In this document: one piece after another, positions 42,735-50,769 of the stretch
Position numbering within the stretch: the first letter of the stretch is position 1
Layout: every line of letters begins with the position of its first letter
DNA from: Rhabdothermincola salaria
GTDB taxonomy: Bacteria > Actinomycetota > Acidimicrobiia > Acidimicrobiales > Acidimicrobilacustridaceae
Direction of reading: 5' to 3'
NCBI RefSeq assembly: GCF_021246445.1
Contig: NZ_JAJQXW010000005.1
Coordinates: forward strand, 124,001-188,000
DNA length: 64,000 nt
Translations under genes and position numbers: made by a program
The notes under the pieces: model-generated
What the model was told of the DNA's origin: nothing
Databases searched by the model: none
The model's input: only the letters and a program-made list of their open reading frames with translations

Positions 42735-43916
42735 GTGTCGGACCCCGATCGCCCATCTCCGGATGCCCGTTTCCCGTTTCGTCGGAGAGATACACCGCCT
42801 CCTCCTCCTCCTACGCCTGCGCCTCCTGAGTCTGAGCCGAACCCCTCGACTCCGTCAGCGCCAAAGCCGGCAAGGCGTACCTTCATCCCCGAGACACCAC
42901 GGGCAACAGCCTCGCCAGCTGTAGTGACGATGAGCCAGTTGCTTGAAGCTGGCGTGCATTACGGGGGCTCGACCCGCCGCTGGAACCCGAAGATGAAGCG
43001 CTTCATCCACGGTGAGCGCAACGGTATCTACATCATCGACCTGCAGCAGACGCTGGGTCGCATCGAGACCGCCTACGTCTACGTGCGCGACCTGGTCGCC
43101 GATGGCGGCACGATCCTGTTCGTCGGCACCAAAAGGCAAGCTCAGGATTCGGTGCAGTTCTATGCCGAGAAGTGCGGGATGCCCTACGTGAACGAGCGCT
43201 GGCTCGGCGGGATGCTCACCAACTTCCAGACGATCTCCAAGCGTGTGGCGAAGATGAAGGAGTACCTGCGCATGCGGGACTCCGGTGAGTTCGAGGCGAT
43301 GCCCAAGAAGGAAGCCCTCCTCATCTCCCGTGAGCTCGAGAAGCTCGAGCGCAACCTCGGTGGCGTCCGCAACATGGAGCGCCTGCCCGACGCGGTCTTC
43401 GTGCTCGACACCAAGAAGGAAGACATCGCGGTCACGGAGGCCAACAAGCTCGGTCTCCCGATCGTCGCCGTGGTCGACACCAACTGCGATCCCGACATCA
43501 TCCAGTACGTCATCCCGGGTAACGACGACGCCATCCGCTCCGCCAACCTCATGGCCCGTGTGGTCGCCGATGCCGTCGAGGAGGGCCGGTTCATCGCCTC
43601 GCGTAAGCGCGGCGCTGCGGCCGATGCCGCCGCTCCCGCCGTGCAGGAGCGCAGCGCCGAGGAGGTGGCCGCCCACGAGGCCGCTCAGGCCAAGGCCCGC
43701 CGTCAGGCCGCCGAGGCCGCGGCCGCCCGCGATGCCCGCATCGCCGCCGAGCAGGCCGAGCCGGCCCAGTCCGCGGAGGAGACCGAGGCCCTCGCCGCCG
43801 ACCAGCCCACCGAGGCCGGCCTCACCCCAGAGAACGTCGAGAACCTCGAGGCCGACGCCGAGGCTGCCGGTCAGGGCGCCGCCGAGAACCTCCGCCCCCG
43901 CCCAAAGGAGGCCTGA
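42735..43916 (+). CDS. rpsB: Ribosomal protein S2 (uS2) paralogue with proline-rich N-terminal extension
   Basis: From GTG 42735 the protein has 393 residues. Residues 66 to ~305 are a complete S2: [104 protein letters not shown] and [10 protein letters not shown]. An Ala/Glu-rich tail typical of actinobacterial S2 follows. Two things are odd. A 65-residue Pro/Ser-rich extension with runs of CCT codons precedes the normal start region, of which AVVTM is still visible as PAVVTM. Also the near-universal GVHFGHQTR signature reads GVHYGGSTR. No tsf, pyrH or frr follows. No start (TTG 42705, GTG 42735, GTG 42924, ATG 42930) has a clear Shine-Dalgarno, so the N-terminus is uncertain. Confidence 0.85.
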   Translation: MSDPDRPSPDARFPFRRRDTPPPPPPTPAPPESEPNPSTPSAPKPARRTFIPETPRATASPAVVTMSQLLEAGVHYGGSTRRWNPKMKRFIHGERNGIYIIDLQQTLGRIETAYVYVRDLVADGGTILFVGTKRQAQDSVQFYAEKCGMPYVNERWLGGMLTNFQTISKRVAKMKEYLRMRDSGEFEAMPKKEALLISRELEKLERNLGGVRNMERLPDAVFVLDTKKEDIAVTEANKLGLPIVAVVDTNCDPDIIQYVIPGNDDAIRSANLMARVVADAVEEGRFIASRKRGAAADAAAPAVQERSAEEVAAHEAAQAKARRQAAEAAAARDARIAAEQAEPAQSAEETEALAADQPTEAGLTPENVENLEADAEAAGQGAAENLRPRPKEA

Positions 43917-44011
43917 CACCTGTGGCTGGTTTCAATGCCCTGGTTCGCTTACCGCATGATCCGATGACTGGTGTTGCCGACACGCGATCTGTTCGTGTTG
44001 GCGGTCATGGG

Positions 44012-44032
44012 CTTCTAACGGATCTTCTAACG
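44012..44032 (+). repeat. Candidate integrase arm sites, right copy
   Basis: Identical over 21 bp to 27483-27503: two CTTCTAACG units 12 bp apart. It lies 117 bp inside attR and in the same orientation as the left copy. Confidence 0.7.
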
Positions 44033-44149
44033 AACGGGCCGATATGACCCGGAACTGACGCAATCGGGTTGATGGCAGCAGCCCACGAAACCCCAGGTCA
44101 GGCGCATGATCCGGCATTCAGCGGTATCCGCCGACATGGGCCTTGGCTA

Positions 44150-44197
44150 GCTCATAACCCGAAGGTCGCAGGTTCAAATCCTGCCCCCGCCACCAAC
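44150..44197 (+). repeat. attR: 48-bp direct repeat, right copy (tRNA-fMet 3' remnant)
   Basis: The 3' half of tRNA-fMet from the anticodon stem-loop to past CCA, without the D-arm and 5' acceptor strand, so it is not a working tRNA. It marks the right end of the island. Confidence 0.95.
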
Positions 44198-44212
44198 TTC
44201 CGAGATGTCGGC

Positions 44213-44242
44213 TCGAGAACCCCCCTGCGGTGGGGTTCTCGA
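44213..44242 (+). terminator. Original chromosomal terminator of tRNA-fMet
   Basis: CGAGAACCCC and GGGGTTCTCG form a 10-bp stem (plus a T-A pair) with an 8-base loop, followed by CGTTTTC. Standing 16 bases after the tRNA remnant, it is the hairpin that followed the tRNA before the island inserted. Confidence 0.8.
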
Positions 44243-44618
44243 CGTTTTCGGGGTGTTTCACCCGTTTCCCCGGGCTGCGGTGCGGATCTCTCGGGTGGTT
44301 CGGGGCTACGACCCGACGCAACTCTCGACGGGTCGTTCATCGACGACATGACGGCCACCGAGGTGTACCAGATCTGCTGCCAAGGGCTGTTACCCACAAC
44401 GAACCTGGGATGCCGAGACTGGCCTGGATGGTCGACCATCACCCCAACGAACCATTCGGGGAGCTCACCCACCAACCCTCATCGCCGCCCGGCGGACACC
44501 AACCGCAGCGGACACCGGCCCCAACCGTGGGGGGTCTGTTGGCATGGAGGACCGACGATGAGCTGACGGAGACGGCGCAGCTCCTGCTCGCCGCCGAGGC
44601 GACGTCGACGCAGCGTGC
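44243..44618. other. Gene-free stretch right of the island
   Basis: No convincing gene, hairpin or repeat seen in these 376 bp between the tRNA terminator and the end of the GNAT gene. It contains frames without family resemblance only. Confidence 0.5.
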
Positions 44619-45179
44619 TCACTCCCTCCAGTACTCCGGACGGTCCATCGCCGTCGCGCAGGCCACCCTGCCCCGGAGCCGGCCGATGCAGCCCGGCTTC
44701 AACTCCTGCACCATCCAGGCGTCGGCGACGTCGTCGGGGATGGGGTAGGGCGCCTCGAAGCCGAGGACACCGGCCGGCCGGAAGCCGTGGCGGGGGTAGT
44801 AGTCGGGGTGCCCCAGAACGAAGACGAGGTCAGCACCCGCTCGGCGCAGGGCATCGAGGCCCGCCTCGATCAGCCGGCCGCCGACGCCCTGGCTCTGCGC
44901 GTCGGGAACCACGGCGAGGGGTGCCAACAGGAAGACGACGGGCTGACCTCCTTCCGTCTGAAGGTGTCCTTTCGTGAACAAGATGTGGCCGACCGGACGA
45001 TCCTCCCGCAGGGCGAGCAAGGACACCCAGGGTGCCGCTGTCGGGTCGACGAGCAGGTTCTCCACCAACTCGTCGATGGGCTCCGCGTCGAACGCCGCCC
45101 GTTCGATGGCGAGGACCTCGGCGAGATCTGCCGGCTCGGCGTTGCGGATCACGGTCGGCGGGGTCGGCGGGTCGTTCAT
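44619..45179 (-). CDS. GNAT-family N-acetyltransferase
   Basis: A 186-residue acetyltransferase of the YhbS-like group. The acetyl-CoA-binding strand and loop read APLAVVPDAQSQGVGGRLIEAGLDALRRAG (Q-x-x-G-x-G type), followed by FVLGHPDYYPRHGFRPAGVLGF, which is characteristic of this group. N-terminus VIRNAEPADLAEVLAIERAAF is standard. Start ATG 45179. Acceptor unknown. Confidence 0.85.
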   Translation of the reverse strand: MNDPPTPPTVIRNAEPADLAEVLAIERAAFDAEPIDELVENLLVDPTAAPWVSLLALREDRPVGHILFTKGHLQTEGGQPVVFLLAPLAVVPDAQSQGVGGRLIEAGLDALRRAGADLVFVLGHPDYYPRHGFRPAGVLGFEAPYPIPDDVADAWMVQELKPGCIGRLRGRVACATAMDRPEYWRE

Positions 45180-45493
45180 GTCGTGAGCTTCGCGTGCCCG
45201 CGCGTGAGGCGGTTGACGAGCTGACCACGCATCGGCCGACCCGGCTCGCGTGCTCCGGGCACCCATCGGCGCCGATGCTTGCGACGGGTGCTTCCGCCAC
45301 TCTCTTCGTGGAGGGCTACGGAGCACCCCCCTCGGAGCGAACTGTGCACGTCCGAGTGACGTCAGCGGAACGCGAACACTGCGTCGAGCGCGCTGCCGTC
45401 ATCCGCCTCCGATGTCGCCTCGTCGACGGCCGGCGCGTTGCGGTCGTCGACTGCGGGAAGCACGGAGAGTCAGCAGGGGCTTCGCAGGGCCCT
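45180..45493. other. Gap between GNAT and NTF2-like genes
   Basis: 314 bp with no convincing gene. It presumably contains the GNAT promoter. The open frames across it lack start signals and family resemblance. Confidence 0.4.
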
Positions 45494-45943
45494 TCAGTCG
45501 GGCGATGACACCCCGGCCGGCAGCACGCCACCGGCGGCGATCCATCGCCCGAACACCTCGGCTCCCTCCGTGGGGTTGTACAGGTCCTCCTGGTAGGAGA
45601 ACTGGCCGTCGCCGGCGTACTCGAGGATCGTGACGCATCCGAAGCGGAAGTCCTCCCCCTGCCCGGTGGGGTGGGGGAGGACCTGCCAGGGGTAGTACAC
45701 GACGCGGTTGCCCTCGACGACGACCCACTCCACGGGGAAGGTCATGGTCGACGGGGCCTGGGCCATCACGTCGACGATGGCGCGCCTGATCGCCTCTCGA
45801 CCCTCGAAGCGCCCGAGGTGGTGCTCCACCCAGACGCCGTCGACCGTGTGCAGGTCGGCCCAGGCGTTCCAGTCGCCGCTCTCGCCCACGGCCACGAACT
45901 GGTCGTAGGCGGCGCGGACCTCGGCCTCGTCGAACGTCGTCAT
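45494..45943 (-). CDS. NTF2-like (SnoaL-type) protein
   Basis: A 149-residue cone-shaped NTF2-fold protein: EVRAAYDQFVAVGESGDWNAWADLHTVDGVWVEHHLGRFEGREAIRRAIVDVM is the helix plus 'F.G.eaI' signature, followed by MTFPVEWVVVEGNRVVYYPWQVLPHP and a beta-sheet C-terminus. Start ATG 45941-45943. Members bind or isomerise small hydrophobic molecules or serve as scaffolds; function here unknown. Confidence 0.8.
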   Translation of the reverse strand: MTTFDEAEVRAAYDQFVAVGESGDWNAWADLHTVDGVWVEHHLGRFEGREAIRRAIVDVMAQAPSTMTFPVEWVVVEGNRVVYYPWQVLPHPTGQGEDFRFGCVTILEYAGDGQFSYQEDLYNPTEGAEVFGRWIAAGGVLPAGVSSPD

Positions 45944-46055
45944 CGCCACTCCCCTGTCAGGAGCGCCCCTCGCCCCACCGGGAGTTGTAGCGCGTGGTTG
46001 CGGCGGGTGCTGCCCGGCTAGGGGAGGTCCGCATCGACCGGGTGGAGCAAACGCG

Positions 46056-46751
46056 TCATCCAGGGACCACGTCGGGCCGGCCGGTGGCACCCGGGCAGGT
46101 CGGGCCTTGGCCTTCGCGGGCCACGATCGGTTCCTGAGGCGGCGCGGTGTCGTCGGATCCGAGGCTCCCAGTCCCGGCGGTCCGGCCGAAGCGCTGGGTG
46201 GCCCAGAGCACACCGTCGTCGCACACGAAGCCGATGCCGATGCGGTCGAACCCCGGTCGCAGCACGTTGGCCCGGTGACCCGCCGAGCGCATCCATCCCA
46301 CGTGGACGGTCGAGGCCGGTACCGGCCCGGCGCCGCGGAAGATGTTCTCGCCCACACCAGTGAACCCCTCGGACCGTTTCAACACCACCTGGGTGTCCTG
46401 GTGCTCCAGGGTCCCCTCCTCGGCCATCTGCGCGGTCCAGTCGCGCGCCAGGCCGGCCAGCTGGTCGTCCCACTCCAAGGGCTCGAGTGCGCGCTCGGTT
46501 CGCTCGGCGTTGACCAGGTCGAACACCATCCGTTCCATCCTCCGCTCGACGGCGACGTCGTCCTCGGGGGGCGGCGTACCCGCCTGAGAGGTCTGGGGCG
46601 AGCCGGTGTCGGTGGTCTCGGGGGCGCTGGTCTGGTCCGCTCCGCCCACGGTGGGTGCCGCGCCCGGCTCGTCGTTGGTCGAGCTGCAACCGGCGAGCGC
46701 CAGGAGACCGACGAAGGCGGACGCGACGGCGCGGTGGTGGAAAAGAGCCAT
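46056..46751 (-). CDS. CAP/SCP-domain lipoprotein
   Basis: A 231-residue exported protein. The lipoprotein signal is MALFHHRAVASAFVGLLALAGC (lipobox LAGC). A Thr/Pro linker follows, then a CAP domain: MVFDLVNAERTERALEPLEWDDQLAGLARDWTAQMAEEG, GVGENIFRG and VGWMRSAGHRANVL carry the usual His/Glu positions. Start ATG 46751. It would be tethered to the outer face of the cell membrane. CAP proteins in bacteria are mostly uncharacterised. Confidence 0.85.
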   Translation of the reverse strand: MALFHHRAVASAFVGLLALAGCSSTNDEPGAAPTVGGADQTSAPETTDTGSPQTSQAGTPPPEDDVAVERRMERMVFDLVNAERTERALEPLEWDDQLAGLARDWTAQMAEEGTLEHQDTQVVLKRSEGFTGVGENIFRGAGPVPASTVHVGWMRSAGHRANVLRPGFDRIGIGFVCDDGVLWATQRFGRTAGTGSLGSDDTAPPQEPIVAREGQGPTCPGATGRPDVVPG

Positions 46752-46817
46752 GGGCGAGGCTTACCCAGACCCTTGTGCCGTGGGACGCGCGGTGGCTGGT
46801 GACGGCCTCGCCGTCGA

Positions 46818-47978
46818 CTACGACCCCCGCACCCTGCGGAAGAAGCTCCGCACGTCGTCGACGAACAGCCCGGGTTGCTCGAGCGCGGCGAAGTGGCCGC
46901 CCCGGGGCATGTCGGTCCAGTGCACGACGTCGAAGCGTCGCTCCACCCAACGCCGCGAGGGCCGGAAGATCTCCTTGGGGAACAGCGCGCAGCCGGTGGG
47001 CACGGTGACGGGTCGCTCGCCGGTGGGCTCGGTCCGCTTGGGGCCGAACGACTCGTAGTACATGCGTGCCGACGACCCGGCGGTGTCGGTGAGCCAGTAG
47101 AGGGTGACGTTGTCGAGCAACCGGTCGCGGGTGATGACGTTCTCGGGATGGCCGTCGCTGTCGGTCCACGACCAGAACTTCTCGAGGATCCAGGCGGCCT
47201 GGCCCGCCGGCGAGTCGGCGAGCCCGTAGGCGAGCGTCTGGGGCCTGGTCATCTGCTGCTTGGCGTAGCCGGAGTCGACCTGGTCGTAGTGGGTGGCGGC
47301 GTCGAGACCGTCGCGCTCGGCGTCGGTGAGGTCGTCGAGGTCCTCGGGCGAGGGTCCGGCCGCCATCAGGTTGAGGTGCAGGCCGGCGCAGTGCTCGGGG
47401 TCGTGGGCGGCGAGGGCGGTGGACACGAACGAGCCCCAGTCGCCGCCCTGGGCGCCGTAGCGGTCGTAGCCGAGCCGCTCCATCAGTACCGCCCACGCCC
47501 GTGCTGTGCGTTCGACGCCCCATCCCCGCTCGGATGGCCGGTCGGAGAACCCATAGCCGGGCAACGACGGGCACACCACGTGGAAGGCGTCGGCGGCGTC
47601 GCCGCCGTGGGCGGTCGGGTCGGTGAGCGGCCCGATGACGTCGAGGAACTCGACGACCGATCCCGGCCACCCGTGGGTGATCACCAGCGGGAAGGCCTCG
47701 GGGTGCGGCGAGCGCACGTGGAGGAAGTGGACGCCGAGGCCGTCGATGGTCGTGCGGAACTGCTCGAAGTCGTTGAGGGTCTGCTCGAGGCGGCGCCAGT
47801 CGTAGCCCTCGGCCCAGTAGCCACAGACCTCCTGCACGTAGTCGAGGGGGATCCCGTAGTCCCATCCCGCGTCGGGTTGGGCGTCGGGCCAGCGGGTGCG
47901 GCGCAGGCGGAACTGCAGCTCCTCGAGGTCGGCGTCGGGAACCGCGACCCGGAACGGTTCGATCTGTGCGTCGCTCAT
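46818..47978 (-). CDS. Epoxide hydrolase (EHN-domain alpha/beta hydrolase)
   Basis: A 386-residue enzyme of the juvenile-hormone/microsomal epoxide hydrolase type. The N-terminal EHN domain reads FRVAVPDADLEELQFRLRRTRWPD...YVQEVCGYWAEGYDWRRLE. The alpha/beta-hydrolase core has oxyanion loop THGWPGSVVEF, nucleophile aspartate in GAQGGDWGSF and catalytic histidine in RGGHFAALEQP. It opens epoxides to diols in the cytoplasm. Its ATG overlaps the stop of the upstream amidohydrolase by four bases, so the two form an operon. Confidence 0.88.
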   Translation of the reverse strand: MSDAQIEPFRVAVPDADLEELQFRLRRTRWPDAQPDAGWDYGIPLDYVQEVCGYWAEGYDWRRLEQTLNDFEQFRTTIDGLGVHFLHVRSPHPEAFPLVITHGWPGSVVEFLDVIGPLTDPTAHGGDAADAFHVVCPSLPGYGFSDRPSERGWGVERTARAWAVLMERLGYDRYGAQGGDWGSFVSTALAAHDPEHCAGLHLNLMAAGPSPEDLDDLTDAERDGLDAATHYDQVDSGYAKQQMTRPQTLAYGLADSPAGQAAWILEKFWSWTDSDGHPENVITRDRLLDNVTLYWLTDTAGSSARMYYESFGPKRTEPTGERPVTVPTGCALFPKEIFRPSRRWVERRFDVVHWTDMPRGGHFAALEQPGLFVDDVRSFFRRVRGS

Positions 47979-49675
47979 CGGGCGTCTCCCCCGTTGCCGA
48001 TCACCCGGCCGGGGAGTGCGCCGGTGAGCCGGCCGCCCAGCTGCACCGCCTCGCCGGCGACCAACGTGGCCCGGTAGCCGCCCTCGGGGCGCCGCAGTCG
48101 CGCCCCGCCGCCCGGGAGGTCCTCGACGAACACGTCGTCGTCGTAGTGGAGCTCGTCCAGCGCGAACACCACCAGGTCGGCGATGGCGCCCTCGACGACC
48201 GTTCCCCGCTGGGCGAAGCCGAAGACGGCCGCCTGCCGCCCGGTGAGCTCGTGCACCGCCTGCTCGAGGCCGAGGCCGAGGTCGCCGCGCTCGCGTACGT
48301 GGCGCGTCAGCAAGAGGGTGGGATCGCCCGACGCGCACAGCATCTGCATGTGGGCGCCGGCGTCGGAGGAGCTGATGAGCACCGAGGGATCGGCGAGGGT
48401 GTGACCGACGCCGTCGACGTCGGCGTTGGCCACGCCCACGGCGACCACGCCCGGGTGGCAGTCGTTGGCCAGGACGAAGTCGGCGAAGACGTCCGACGGG
48501 TGCCCGCCCCGCTCCGCCACCAGGTCGGCGAGCGTGCGGCCCAGCCAGGGTTCCTGGTCGGCGCGGTGCACCTCGACGAAGCGGACCTTCTCCAGGGCGT
48601 GGATCGGGAACATCGAGCGCTCCGTGCGGTCCCACTCGGCCCGGGCGGTGTCGCGCCACGCCGGGTCGGCCAACAGCCGCGCCTTCTCCGCCGGGTCGGC
48701 GGCGATCACCCGATGCCAGCCCTCGGGCATCGACATGAACATCATCGACGACGACCAGTTCAACCGGAAGTCGACCGTACGGGGGGAGAGCTGCGGGTAG
48801 CTCTCGACGCCCTCCTCGGCGAGCGAGCGGGTGAGCTCGAGCCAGCGCTGCGTGTTGGGCCCGGGGTTGTAGGTGAAGCCGGTCCAGGTGAGCGGTATCG
48901 AGCGGTGCCCGCAGCGTCGGGCCAGGTCGGTGAGCGCCGCGGCGGCGTCGGGCCCGAGCAGGTCGGGGACGTACTCGAGGACGCCACGCCCTTGGCGCGC
49001 GAGGACGTCGAGGAGGGCGTCGAACTCGGCGCCGTCGGCATGGCGGGACGGCACCGGCCGGCCGTCCTTGGCCACGTCGAGCGCCGAGGTGGACAGGCCC
49101 CATGCTCCGGCGGCCATGGCCTCGTCCAACATGGCGGCCATGGCGTCGCGCTCACCCTCGTCGGCCGGTCGTTCCCAGGCCGCCGGCCCCATGGCCTCGA
49201 GGCGCAGCATGCTGTGGCCCACGAGCGGGGCGAGGTTGGCGCCGGCACCGGTGGCGTTGACGGCATCTCGGTACCCGCTGAACTGGTTCCACGTCCACGG
49301 GACGCTGTCGTCGAAGAGGTGGCGGGGCACGTCCTCGATGTAGGCGAACAGGTCGGCCACCTCGGCTCGGGTGCGATCGCTCACCGGGAACAGGGTGAGG
49401 CTGCAGTTCCCGATCAGCATCGTGGTGACGCCGTGGAGGGGCTCGGGGTCGAGCGTGGGATCCCAGAACACCTGCGGATCGGTGTGGGCATGGGTGTCGA
49501 TGAACCCCGGCGTCACGAGCGCCCCGGAGGCGTCGAGCTCGTCCTCCCCGTCGGGGGTGAGGTCGGGGCCGACCTCGGCGATGCGCCCGCCCCGCACCCG
49601 CACGTCGGCCTGGAACCGCTCGCGGCCGGTGCCGTCGACGACCTCACCGCCACGGATCAACTTGTCGGTCGTCAC
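47975..49675 (-). CDS. D-aminoacylase / N-acyl-D-amino-acid deacylase family amidohydrolase
   Basis: A 566-residue metal-dependent amidohydrolase. The N-terminal beta-sandwich and metal site read LIRGGEVVDGTGRERFQADVRVRGGRIAEVGPDL and GALVTPGFIDTHAHTD; GVTTMLIGNCSLTL and the later SSDAGAHMQM metal aspartate are family features, and the C-terminal GAIADLVVFALDELH closes the sandwich. Members cleave N-acyl D-amino acids or related cyclic amides; the exact substrate is unknown. It is the first gene of the operon with the epoxide hydrolase. Confidence 0.85.
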   Translation of the reverse strand: MTTDKLIRGGEVVDGTGRERFQADVRVRGGRIAEVGPDLTPDGEDELDASGALVTPGFIDTHAHTDPQVFWDPTLDPEPLHGVTTMLIGNCSLTLFPVSDRTRAEVADLFAYIEDVPRHLFDDSVPWTWNQFSGYRDAVNATGAGANLAPLVGHSMLRLEAMGPAAWERPADEGERDAMAAMLDEAMAAGAWGLSTSALDVAKDGRPVPSRHADGAEFDALLDVLARQGRGVLEYVPDLLGPDAAAALTDLARRCGHRSIPLTWTGFTYNPGPNTQRWLELTRSLAEEGVESYPQLSPRTVDFRLNWSSSMMFMSMPEGWHRVIAADPAEKARLLADPAWRDTARAEWDRTERSMFPIHALEKVRFVEVHRADQEPWLGRTLADLVAERGGHPSDVFADFVLANDCHPGVVAVGVANADVDGVGHTLADPSVLISSSDAGAHMQMLCASGDPTLLLTRHVRERGDLGLGLEQAVHELTGRQAAVFGFAQRGTVVEGAIADLVVFALDELHYDDDVFVEDLPGGGARLRRPEGGYRATLVAGEAVQLGGRLTGALPGRVIGNGGDAR

Positions 49676-49896
49676 GCGTCACTCCTGATCCGGGCCCGCG
49701 GCGGGCGAGGTGGGTGGCCTGGACCAGGGCGACCGGGAGCACGAGAGCTCGTGGCTGCGGCGCCCCCGGGACCTCGGCCGCAGGTCGGCGAGGCCCAGGA
49801 GGACGCTCGCCGGGCACGAGCCTCGCACAGCGGCGCGGACGACGTCGGGGTCGTGAGCGTCGGGGTCGATCAGCCGCCCCCGGAGGCACCCGGCTC

Positions 49897-49990
49897 CGAC
49901 CCCAGCATCATGGAGGAGAGCAAGTACGCCATGGGCATGACCCAGAAGTACGGCAACAAGGCCGAGATGCTGATCGGCGACGAGGCCTGA
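49897..49990 (+). pseudogene. Fragment: 3' end of an EthD-like gene
   Basis: 94 bp coding DPSIMEESKYAMGMTQKYG, then NKAEMLIGDEA and stop, nearly identical to the last 30 codons of the intact gene at 59653-59967. No start or 5' part is present: upstream sequence is unrelated. A decayed partial copy. Confidence 0.8.
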
Positions 49991-50023
49991 ACCAAGGGGC
50001 CCGGTCCGGCCCCGCCACGGTCG

Positions 50024-50635
50024 TCAGCGGTCGCTGCGATCGAGCCACTTCTCGTTGGACGGTGGCTGCCACGTCGCCATCTGCTCGAGGAGCTGACGCG
50101 GGTCGTCGTCGGTGATGACCATGGCTCGATGCTGCGAGCTGATGAAGCGGCTCTCGGTCGCGGAGTCGATGAAGTCGACCAGCGGGGTGAAGAACCCGTT
50201 CACATCGAGAACTGCGCACGGTTTGGAGTGGATGCCGAGCTGCGTCCAGGTGACGGCCTCGAAGAACTCATCGAGCGTGCCGAAGCCACCGGGAAGCATC
50301 AGGAAGCCGTCGGCGAGATCGGACATGCGAGCTTTCCGTTCGTGCATCGTGTCGACGACGTCGAGCCTCGTGAGACCTCGGTGGGCGACCTCGCGGTCAC
50401 GAAGCGCCGTGGTGATGACCCCGTGCACCTCGCCGCCTGCGGCGAGGACGGCATCGGCCAGCCTCCCCATGAGCCCGACGTGCCCGCCGCCGTAGACCAA
50501 TCGGAGCCCCTGCTCGACCATCAGGCCTCCCAGCTCCTCGGCGACCGAAGCGAAACGAGGATCGGCTCCAGGACTGGACCCGCAGAACACGCACAGAGAG
50601 GAGAGCTCTCCTGGCGACGGGTTCCCGATGGTCAT
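50024..50635 (-). CDS. LOG-family protein (TIGR00730), cytokinin-type phosphoribohydrolase
   Basis: A 203-residue Rossmann-like protein. The signature PGGFGTLDEFFEAVTW is the PGGxGTxxE motif of LOG enzymes, which cleave ribose-5-phosphate from N6-modified AMP or plain nucleotide monophosphates; LCVFCGSSPGADP and LVYGGGHVGLMGRLADAVLAAGG are also typical. I start at ATG 50635. A short promoter gap separates it from the sensor gene end at 50770 on the same strand. Confidence 0.88.
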   Translation of the reverse strand: MTIGNPSPGELSSLCVFCGSSPGADPRFASVAEELGGLMVEQGLRLVYGGGHVGLMGRLADAVLAAGGEVHGVITTALRDREVAHRGLTRLDVVDTMHERKARMSDLADGFLMLPGGFGTLDEFFEAVTWTQLGIHSKPCAVLDVNGFFTPLVDFIDSATESRFISSQHRAMVITDDDPRQLLEQMATWQPPSNEKWLDRSDR

Positions 50636-50769
50636 CCGGGCGATCGTAACGGGCTCGAATCGAGCTCTCCTCTGCACACCTCCCGTCGATCTGAGCGGCA
50701 CGCGCACGCGCAGCCATGTCCGTCGGGGGCAGCGCGGCCGACGTGGCGCTGTCAGGGGATCGAGGGCAC

